NCBI RefSeq assembly: GCF_000524195.1
Contig: NW_020170388.1
Location: 1,361,452-1,425,451 of the forward strand
Length of the DNA stretch: 64,000 nt
Source of the DNA: Echinococcus granulosus
Lineage: Eukaryota > Platyhelminthes > Cestoda > Cyclophyllidea > Taeniidae
Direction: 5' to 3'
In this document: positions 26,581-35,672 of the stretch, piece after piece
Position numbering within the stretch: position 1 is the stretch's first letter
Layout of the letters: each line of letters starts with the position of its first letter
The notes under the pieces: model-generated
The model's database searches: none
The model's input: the letters and a program-made list of their open reading frames with translations, nothing else
What the model was told of the DNA's origin: nothing
Translations under genes and position numbers: made by a program

Positions 26581-28499
26581 CTCTACCCTGGGACCAGCTG
26601 TGGGACAGGCTGTTTGCGCCGCTTTTTATCGCTATCGCGAGAGTTCGCACTTAGCCTATCAAAAGAAATAGGATTAGTCACGTGTGATAGATCTTTAGGC
26701 TCTAAACAATCTTCGCATTCCTTTTATCCATACCTAAAAAATTAAGCTGCATTTAATTATATTTTACATTTTTTTTGATGTTTGCACCTTATCTGTATCA
26801 TCATTTTGAAATATAATACACCCCTCCCTCCAATTTCCTACTCATGTATCTCCGTAAGAATGCGTAATAGCCTTTTTTTTGTAGAATTACCGGGCAATTT
26901 TATGCTGATGTCTAATGATCTGATTCCCGGCTTGGCAGATTTTAGCATATAAAATGTCGGTTGACTTCGAGTAAATAATATGAAAATCTACGAGATCGCA
27001 CTCATACGGTTCGCTGTGACACTGTGTTAAGAGCCTTCTGGTGTAAAATCTTCAAAGATCTACTGTCTCAAGTTAACAAGTAGTCCTGTCCAGTCTTTTA
27101 ATTAAGTTAGTTGCCTAACTGATAATACTGACTGCCTAGGCCACTTAAGGTAATGCGGCGTCCCTAGTCTTCCCTCGGTAAATGTATATATTGTTGACGT
27201 ACAGAAGGAGTTGAGACCACCAGCATGATCCTGAAACCATGCCGCCCAGCGGCCCTGAAATGGCGGAGCCCTAAGTGCTCCCTTACCAAATGCAAGAGTC
27301 AGGCAAACAATTAACGCGTTGCTGCTAATTATGCAGAACTGTCTTGATATGGGACTTTCAGTAGACCTTTTTAGCCTCCTGGACTGCTTAATCTCCATCG
27401 ACTGCAAATCTTTCCTGCACCATAGCCTCTTGCACCTTCCTTTAGCATCCCTCTTATGTACATTTAATTTTTGGGCTTTCCTTTTTACTACTGCTGCGCA
27501 TTACCACGTCAGTAAAAGGTCATATTTTGCGAAAACTATAGGTTAAAATATTGATATCTTAAAAGCCAATTCTTACATTACAGGTCCAACCTAGTCTCAA
27601 TGAGTGCATGAAGGAAGTTTTATTTTAGTCGCCTCGACTTGACAACATAATGATTTTTGAGTCCAAGTGAACCTCGGACGTTAAAAGGACTTCCAGTATT
27701 TCAGTGAGTAATATTGGAGCAGCCGAGAATCGCTTAGAATTTTCTTCTACATGCATAGCTAGTTATGTTCTTCCATTCTTATTATAGGCATCAACGGCCG
27801 AATAAGTGAGTGGGTTCCATGCCCACTTATTCTCTGCTCTGACATTACAAATATTCTTACATTAGATCTATGGAACAGTTGTCACTTCAGTGATAGTACA
27901 GTGTCTTGAGAGGTTTGATAACTCTATAGTTGATTATGTGGCACGTCCACCTGGGTATGCCGGTAGAATATCCTGGTCTTCCTCTACGCTAGTAATATAC
28001 CTTTGACCATAATACTGACATTTTACGACTTCAAGGAAAACTCAATGTGTCAAAATATTTCACCATTTTTTAACTAAGAGCCAGGTTTGGACATTTACGT
28101 CTGCTTCTCATGTCATCATTAAATGCAAGGTTTGACCGACCATTCTGAATACCTTTACCACTAGGGTACCGGTGAAGGATCGACCGTGGCAGCCCAGATG
28201 TAGCGACATTTATCCTTGTTTTTTTCTATTAGTCTAATTCATTTCCCTTTAATCAGGTGTCACATGTATGGGACGTAGAAATTCAATTTAAAAAATCTAG
28301 GTGTCATGGATGCTATAGTAGTCGCAGCAGTAAGAATGAATCAAAAATAATTAAGAACTAACTGTGAGTTATGTCTGCTATTTTTTAATAGACTTTTACG
28401 AAGAAATTGGAAAAACTTAACCTCCTTTTTGGTTTCGAGTCACTAGCTTAAAAAGCTGATTTCGAAACCCATCGATGCATGTACAGTAGGGAAAAGCTG
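26581..28499. other. Intergenic region upstream of AGL
   Basis: The left part of the shared upstream region of the divergent AGL (minus) and COX5B (plus) genes. No coding exon was recognised. Reading the minus strand towards the AGL start, a pyrimidine-rich stretch ending in TTTTGATAG near 26660 could be a 5'-UTR or trans-splice acceptor, by inference only. An imperfect hairpin sits at about 27800-27832. Confidence 0.5.
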
Positions 28500-28691
28500 T
28501 AATGAAACTTCCAGATAATTTACAGCTAGTGTCGCTTCAGTTGTTGCCAGCTTTGCCGCAGACCACGGGATTGGGGTAGTTGCCGAAGGTAGACATCAAC
28601 TTCAGCCCTTCTCTTTGGAGTCATCACCGATTCTCTCATCCGTAGCATGTGTGCGTTTCCCGCCTCGCCAAGATTTATCACCTAGTGGTAG

Positions 28692-28770
28692 ATGTAATAC
28701 TTATGTTGTTTGAGTTTGCCTTTCAGGGAGGAGGCAAGGAGAAAATTCAAACCTTGTAACTGGATCGCCC
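28692..28770 (+). repeat. 79-bp direct repeat, left copy, abutting gap
   Basis: Identical to 28873-28951. It runs from ATGTAATACTTATG to CTGGATCGCCC and stops exactly at the first N of the gap. Either it is a true tandem repeat that broke the assembly, or the same sequence was placed at both contig ends because an overlap was not merged. Confidence 0.95.
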
Positions 28771-28870
28771 NNNNNNNNNNNNNNNNNNNNNNNNNNNNNN
28801 NNNNNNNNNNNNNNNNNNNNNNNNNNNNNNNNNNNNNNNNNNNNNNNNNNNNNNNNNNNNNNNNNNNNNN
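28771..28870. other. Assembly gap (100 N)
   Basis: Exactly 100 N, the usual placeholder for a gap of unknown size. It is flanked by identical 79-bp sequences, so the real missing sequence may be zero or a tandem array. Confidence 0.99.
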
Positions 28871-28872
28871 CT

Positions 28873-28951
28873 ATGTAATACTTATGTTGTTTGAGTTTGC
28901 CTTTCAGGGAGGAGGCAAGGAGAAAATTCAAACCTTGTAACTGGATCGCCC
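28873..28951 (+). repeat. 79-bp direct repeat, right copy, after gap
   Basis: Identical to 28692-28770 over its whole length. It begins two bases after the gap, and the sequence then diverges into unique DNA after CTGGATCGCCC. Confidence 0.95.
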
Positions 28952-29678
28952 TCTCCCTTACCTAGTGACTGCGGCTCCCCTCCTTCTTGAATATTGTATT
29001 TTCCCTATACATCTTGTCGTCTTTAATAAAGATGTCCAAAGCAAACCAACCGGGCTTGCCTAGGAACGCTAGGAATCGGGAAGCGGAGACCGAGGAGTCT
29101 CGCTCCACATAGAAATTAGGGCTAATGTCCTTTAGGATCTAGTTCTCTTCCCGCTGCCGCCAATGCAGCGCCCCGAGACTTCCCTGAAGGCAAAGGAAGC
29201 CATAATACTAGGGCAGAATATATATTTACATTCGATACGCAGAATGCATGTGGGCTACTGGTACGGCTTGGTAATCAGCCCACCCGACGTAGTGCAACGA
29301 CCAAGTTAAGTGGCTCATCATCATAATTAGGGAGTTTAACAACCATCGTACAACAGTGTATCTACCTTAAGCAGTATTTTGAGATGATTCCAATTTTTAA
29401 TTTTTTTGCATTCTGAGTTCATGATTTTAGAGCTTAAAAACTGCTGGCCTTTATCGCGCAAACTTTCGTCTATAATTTATGGTGTTCTACAAAAAACAAA
29501 TCTTAATAAATCTAAAACCAACAAGTCGCTTGTCCTAACTGAAATAAACAGAGACGTTTTAAACTTATATGCAACATTATTTTTTCGATCTAACGTGGGA
29601 TAGTATATGCGGACCATGCTCACTATAGATATCGATAAGATAGGCTATAAAGTGTGAGATTTATCTGCCACGTATGGT

Positions 29679-30487
29679 ATGGCTTTGCGGGTTATTCAGA
29701 CGGCCCTTAGAACTCGGGCTTTCAATACCATTAGCTGCCACCCCCCACCAGATAGCATATACGCTCGGGTTCGGAATTTCATAGCCACAAATGACATCCT
29801 CCGGGGTGACGCCTGTATGTGTTCTCATTCCCTCATGCGTCAGCTGTTCTTCCTCTAGATCATGAACCGTCTAAAACCCTCAGCACTATCCAGAAGGAGT
29901 TGTTAGAGCAAATAGAAGAAGCTGATGTATGTGTCTGCGTACTTGATTTTAATCTTTCATAGGTAAATTATTATGAGTTTAAGGTTAGGCGTGGTGGACC
30001 AACCACTAAGGAGGCTCCAAACCTGATACCGTTTGATCAGGAGAGACGCATCGTTGGATGCATTTGTGGGTCATACTTTTGTTCATTTCATTGGATGTAT
30101 TGGATTTTGGCTGAATGTTTGATACTTTTATAAGGCCATGAAGAATCTCATCACATCAGCTACCTGCTGCTCTATAGGGGTTTACCAGCTCGCTGCAGAT
30201 GTGGTCACTGGTTCAAGCTGGTCACTTTCGACGAATACGAGGCCGCTCGAGATCGCTATTGGAAAAAAATCGAATCGGAGCCAGAAAACCAGAAGCTGAT
30301 GAAGGATTTGAACGATGCCGAAACTGAATTGCAAAAACTTCTAGAAGAGAGCAAGTCAATGACCAACCGCTCCCCTGGGTCCAACGATATGTTGGACAAG
30401 TTGGCAATAGAATGGAATAAGTACAAAAACGCCTACCACCAAATTAGAAAGAAGATCGATGAGGCTTGCATCACGGATATTCGTTGA
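29679..30487 (+). CDS. COX5B: Cytochrome c oxidase subunit 5B, mitochondrial, 4 exons, with long C-terminal extension
   Basis: Nuclear-encoded, zinc-binding subunit of respiratory complex IV on the matrix side of the inner membrane. Exons 29679-29814, 29859-29926, 29963-30065 and 30135-30487 join in frame to 219 aa. The N-terminus MALRVIQTALRTRAFNT is rich in Arg, lacks acids and fits a mitochondrial presequence. The family core follows: KEAPNLIPFDQERRIVGCIC (84-103), then ISYLLLYRGL and CRCGHWFKLV to about 132. Zinc ligands would be C101, C103, C123 and C125. The spacing between pairs (19 residues) equals the human protein, but the second pair is C-x-C rather than human C-x2-C. Residues 133-219 are a charged, Glu/Lys-rich, probably helical tail absent from the 129-aa human protein. 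Introns are 44, 36 and 69 nt. An out-of-frame ATG lies five bases before the chosen start. Confidence 0.93.
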
Positions 30488-33021
30488 GCGCCCTTTTCTT
30501 AGGACAGAAACGACTTGTGCCACCAAGTAGTCTCTCTTGCCCCATAATCACGTTTCTTTTCTACCCCCTTCTACTGCCCCTTTTATCTCTTTTAAAGAAC
30601 GTTATCACTCTCAGACATTCATCTGTCGATGCCTTAATGTTAATACAACCCCCATTACAGTAAAGCGGGGCAACATCTCTTTCTGGTATGGTAGCTCAGG
30701 TCGCAGGGAAAGCAGCTCTGCCTTTAGCTATTAGTTTCAGTCATTTATTTGAGTTCAATAACCGATTGCATGATGTTTCAACTTAGCCGCGGAGAGGGAT
30801 AATGCCTCCTCTTGACTATCTTCAAGTCGAATATTGCTAGACATTTCAATGCTACTGTGTCAAATCTGACTTCCAGGGTAGTATGTACTGCTGATAGGAA
30901 TAAGTGGCAACGAAAATATCACATCATCAAGCCTACTGCTTCCAATTTCGATGTGCTGGCTAGTGGTCCTGTAGATCTGGCGCATTAATTGGTCTCTTCT
31001 TGGTGTCATGGGGATAATTAAATTCTCGGGGTTTCGCAGATCCGCTTGGGGTTCGGAGACTGAAAGAGAGGAAGAGGGCGAAAACACCACTGGGGAGTTA
31101 AGCCTGTAGCGTAGTCTCTAATCGGGATGGGTGGAATGCGCTTTTGCTGTGATTTCAGTACACTTTTTGAGGAAGTGACTTCAAATGTGACTGATTTTAG
31201 TTTCAAATCGTGTGGAAGTAAGTAAATGAAGTAAACGCAATATTATCCTTGGCTCTTGATTACCCACTGCTTTTATATACGCAGGGTTCATCAAAAATGT
31301 GTAAAGGCTGCGTTGAAATTCCCCCTCTGTTTCATAGCATTAACTGTGCTTGCATTGAAATGACGAGTTATTATAAAGTGATAGGTGGGTGGAGTCCTGG
31401 CTATCGTCGCGTCACTTGAAAACGCAGTGTGATAGCGCATCCAACAAGGCATCACAATGCAATATACCCGATGAAGCATCAGACGACATCACTGAGAGTT
31501 TTCTCAAGACAGTGAGGCATTTGTCTTAATTCAACTGATTTTGTATTGAAATTTTTCTTGCTTTTCTATGCAGTCACACAGCAGAAAACAACAGGAACCA
31601 GTAAGAATGAAAAACGCCTTTTAAAATTACCCTTTCATAAGAGCAGATGTCACTGGTGTACATAACAAACCTGTTTTTTTACACTTACAAGCCTTAATAT
31701 CAGAATTTCAAGATGAGGGAGGGAGGAACCGGTTACAACTAATTACGGTCGAGACACTGCAGCTAATTCAAGTATGGGTGATTGCAACCACGTGACTGGT
31801 GAAATCGTATGAGTCTGTGGTGATCTTGATTAGAAAAAAGCGGGATACCAGCAGATAGCTAAGTGGTTTAAGAAAATAGAGAACTAAAGCGGTTTGTGAA
31901 TGCAAATAAGACAATTTAGAGAGGTGATGAGAGAAAAGGCTGCTTTAGAAAATAGCACGAGTAATTGAAATAATGGCCATGCCTGCTCCGATAGATACAT
32001 TTAGAAGGAGACATATAAGAGCGTTTTATCTCGGCTCAAGGAGCTTGAGTACGATGCCATTCTGCGGGGCGTTGGTCTAATGCCTCTTCCAGGCAGCCTC
32101 ATCTAATTTGAAGACGCCTCGGATACCAGACAATACTAGCGAGATGAGACGAATTCGTGATGAAGTACTAGAAATTATTTGCAAACCGCTTGACACGGTT
32201 CTATAGTGACCTCGTACATTAAAAAATAGAGTACTTTCCTGTTGATAATCCCCAAATTCTTAAAAAAAAACAAGCAGATAACTTTGCGAAACTGTCATAT
32301 TTTATCTTAAAATGATTATTACTAGTACCATCGGAGAATAAAGTGTTTTGAGGCAAAGAAAATATGCCACAACAAGGAACATGCACACTAGCCAAAGGTG
32401 GTGTAAACACGACCACTTGGAAGTGGGACTATTAATTCGTAGATGCTGTGCCACTAGTGCTATAGGTAATGGGGATAATCTACTCCTTTTTTAAAACTGA
32501 AAATTTTCTGTCAGTTCCCCTTCACAACCCTCCCTAAATCCATGCCTAATCAACAACCCAGTTCCTAAATCCGAAGCCGGTGTCAAGCTATAGTAAAGGA
32601 ATCGCCAAATACCCAGTCCAAATATTGTTACAGAGAAAAAAGACGACAAAGGGCTTGTATTTAGCAAAAAAATACTTAACTTAAAACTAGCAGTTTAAGG
32701 TTTTCAGACCCAAATCCCAGACATATCTTTAGTTCTATTATATTTGAGCGCTATTGAATTATACTTGCCCATAACACTACCGAGGAATAAGAGCGCTATT
32801 ATAGGATTTTTGAACCAGCTATAACATAGTATAATTACTTTGAATTCTTGAAAATTAATCGTCAGACAGGCAAGGAAGCTGTGCTTAAATTAAGATTTAA
32901 GATAATAATGGGCTTTTTTTAATTTATTTATTATTTTTTTATCCTATTTCATCTGAGATGCAATGGGACTTGTTTGTTTGAGTCACTTTTTGATTGCATC
33001 GCTCTCTACTTGTCTGCCAAC
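30488..33021. other. Intergenic region between COX5B and RPS4
   Basis: No coding exon was recognised. It carries the COX5B 3' flank and the RPS4 promoter. I found no close canonical AATAAA after the COX5B stop. Just before the RPS4 start there is a pyrimidine-rich stretch (CTCTCTACTTGTCTGCC, about 33002-33018), typical of ribosomal-protein transcripts, although no transcription start can be fixed. Confidence 0.5.
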
Positions 33022-33922
33022 ATGGGCGTAAGTGAGATGCGCGTTTTGTTTTTTTTTCTGGTTGCTGTATCTTCCAACAGGTATTTCTCGTCTAGGTTAG
33101 AGGAAACCGTAAGCATTTAAAGCGCCTAAATGCTCCAAAGCACTGGATGCTTGATAAGTTGGGTGGCAACTTTGCCCCTCGACCGAGCACTGGTCCCCAT
33201 AAACTTCGCGAGTGTCTTCCGCTATCCATCTTTTTGAGAAATCGTCTTAAGTACGCTCTTACCTACGATGAGTGCACGAAGATTCTTGCTCAGCGTCTTG
33301 TGAAGGTCGACGGACGCGTTCGTACTGATAAGAAGTATCCGGCTGGCTTTATGGATGTCATTTCAATTGACCGTACCAACGAACACTTTCGTCTGATCTA
33401 CGATACAAAGAAACGCTTCGCTATTCATCGTATTCACCCAGAGGAAGCAAAATATAAGCTCTGCAAAATTCGCAAGGTTTTGGTTGGTCCGGGCAAGGTC
33501 CCGTATATCGTGACTCACGACGGTCGTACTATCCGTTACGCTGACCCCGAAATCAAAGTCAACGACACCGTTCAAATCGATCTTACCACTGGGAGGGTTC
33601 TTAGTTTTATCAAGTTTGAACCTGGTGAGGCAAAATTTCTTGCCTAACTCGTTTTCTATTAGGCAATGTCTGCATGATCACTGGCGGTCATAACTTGGGT
33701 CGCGTTGGCGTTATTACCCAGTGGGAGCGTCATCCTGGCTCAGTAGAGATGGTTCACGTCCGTGACAATACTGGCCATCAGTTCGTCACCCGTTTGAACA
33801 ATGTCTTCATCATCGGCAAATCCAACAAGGCTTGGGTTTCACTGCCGAAAGGGAAGGGTATCCGTCTCTCCGTTCTGGAGGAGCGCGACCGTCGTCTCAG
33901 AGCGAAGAGAGCTGGGCATTAA
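33022..33922 (+). CDS. RPS4: 40S ribosomal protein S4 (eS4), complete, 3 exons
   Basis: Structural protein of the small cytosolic ribosomal subunit. Exons 33022-33027 (ATG GGC only), 33096-33624 and 33663-33922 give 264 aa, against 263 in human RPS4X. Seen: [19 protein letters not shown], then [26 protein letters not shown], the S4 RNA-binding region, [24 protein letters not shown], the KOW-type segment [15 protein letters not shown] with [12 protein letters not shown], and [15 protein letters not shown] at the end. The six-base first exon is the usual tiny ribosomal-protein first exon, and the phase-0 join restores the conserved VRGN start. Intron 1 is 68 nt. Intron 2 is only 38 nt (33625-33662), and reading through it would end the protein early at 33647. 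Confidence 0.98.
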
Positions 33923-35672
33923 GCTCATGTAAATTTTTTGAATATGTTCATAGTGGAACCTTGGTTCTTGTCCAGACTTATCGTAGCCGCTGTCGGCCGG
34001 TTGGTTTAACGTAGATTCATGCATTTTGCATAGGGGCGGTGGAATATAAATCATTGGGTGCTGATGTTGGTGTACCTTCTAGTTTCTTTGCATCGTACCT
34101 TCTTTTGGGGTCTCAGATTCAGCGCAAAACGTTTGTGCTAGCGCTTGTTGTTAGTGGCATCATTACGGCTTAGGCTACTAATAGCTGGAGAATTGTGGCT
34201 TCAGCTGCCCCTCTCAACTTGTTCAGGGCCTCTTACGTTAGCCACGAATGTGGGACGCTGGTGAGCCAAGCTTCTTACAACCGGTTTTAGGTGCATTTCC
34301 TCGTGCAAACTGTTACTCATGGGGAATGTGGGTATTTTCGGGGTTCAGTCCTTTTATTGGCAACGCGCCGTATTGGGACCTTCCCCACTGAGTTGTTTCA
34401 CCCGTGGGAGACGTGGCTTGGCGGCCGTTGGTTAGGGCTGGGGTGCTTTTAGTGTGCCCTGACCAGGCAGGCTCTCTCAATGTCTGGGGTGCACTGGGCC
34501 TGTCTCCGGGTCGCACGCGCTACCTCTCGACCTTTGGCACCCAGTCTTGTCAGGCAAGAAGATTTTAAGAATATTTGTTGACTCATTTGTCTGCACTTTG
34601 GTGTGACTAGACGATGCTCGGGAAGTCCACTCCGCCATGCGCCTGCCTGTTCTGCATTTAGTAGCTGTATTTAAGTTTCTTGCACATAATTAGTAAATAA
34701 GTATGATAAAGGTCTTTGTATTTAAACGGTCAATACGTTGCAGTGAATTTTGACCAGAGGGTTACAAGATTCGTCATTGTTGTCGAATAAAAGGGGGTTT
34801 CCTTGGAAGCGAATAAAAAAGAATATGAGGGGTCGCTAAGGTGGTACTTGATACTCTGGTTGGTTAGCATGGCGTCAAGTCAGGCAGTTTCACCATCTAG
34901 CCAGGTAGAGGTTACGACTCATTCGGTGCCGACCTAACTTTCGATAGGGGTGTGCCGCATCTTGTTCCATTGAACCAACCTGGACCAACATTTATTGGTA
35001 CAGGTTCCAAACGTTCGAGTAGTGGCACTGCTTCAGCAGTCTGATCTGGGACGATAGTCCCTGCGACTCACTTCTTGCTCTTGTTACACTTGATCATTTG
35101 ATTCCAATTAATGACTACTGTTTCCCTTCACAATCACCGGGAGTAAATACTAACCTGAGGGAACGTGCTGCGCTACTGGGTCGGAATGTTGCGTCGGAAG
35201 CATGAAGCGTCCACCCGTTTTGATCGTTTATTGTTCTATTTTGGGGTGAAGATTGTGAAACAGAGCCCTAGCGAGCTCCTGGTCTTCCAGCAAGTTGACA
35301 ATACCTCTCGGCAGGACCTAACTTAGCATGAAGGCCAGAGGAAACACAAGCAGTAATTCCTGCCAAACTAGACTAAGCTCTCAGAGATCGTAAGATCGTG
35401 ATGCTAGGCCACCCGTTCCAGTGGCCAGACCTAGAACAACGTCAAACCGCCCAACTTTCCTATGCTTAAGCAGGGACATCAATGTCACCCTTACCTAGGA
35501 CAATATTTCCTAATTTACACAAACTCCAAAAACACTTCAAGTTGCCCTCCTTTGAAAAAAGGACCGAAAAGACAAAAATTACTTAAAAGTATATTCATTT
35601 TTTACAAGATCAAAGCCCCACTTTAAGCAACCGGGGACGGAATCAACGTGCCTTCCTAAGATGAGCAAAGAA
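33923..35672. other. Intergenic region between convergent RPS4 and MRPS9
   Basis: Shared 3' flank of two converging genes. AATAAA occurs on the plus strand at 34786-34791 and, for MRPS9, on the minus strand at 35227-35232. Both are far from the stops, so they are weak poly(A) candidates. The block 34100-34560 is unusually GC-rich without a recognisable protein and carries a TTTATT (AATAAA on the minus strand) at about 34352. A repeat remnant is possible. Confidence 0.45.

Larger units (their letters stand above)
28500..29330. mobile_element. Candidate repeat / non-autonomous element remnant around an assembly gap
   Basis: This block is clearly more GC-rich than its surroundings and has no long open frame. 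It contains two identical 79-bp copies on either side of the 100-N gap, an AATAAA at about 29025-29030, and a segment (29185-29300) that resembles 38875-38986 on the same strand. Together these suggest a dispersed non-coding repeat, for example a small LTR-type or SINE-like element. I cannot define its ends or target-site duplications, so the class is open. Confidence 0.4.

Noticed and set aside
33147..33647. RPS4 as a single-exon gene ending at 33647
   Set aside because: The conserved RPS4 C-terminal part continues in frame after a 38-nt intron, and the N-terminus needs the upstream two-codon exon.
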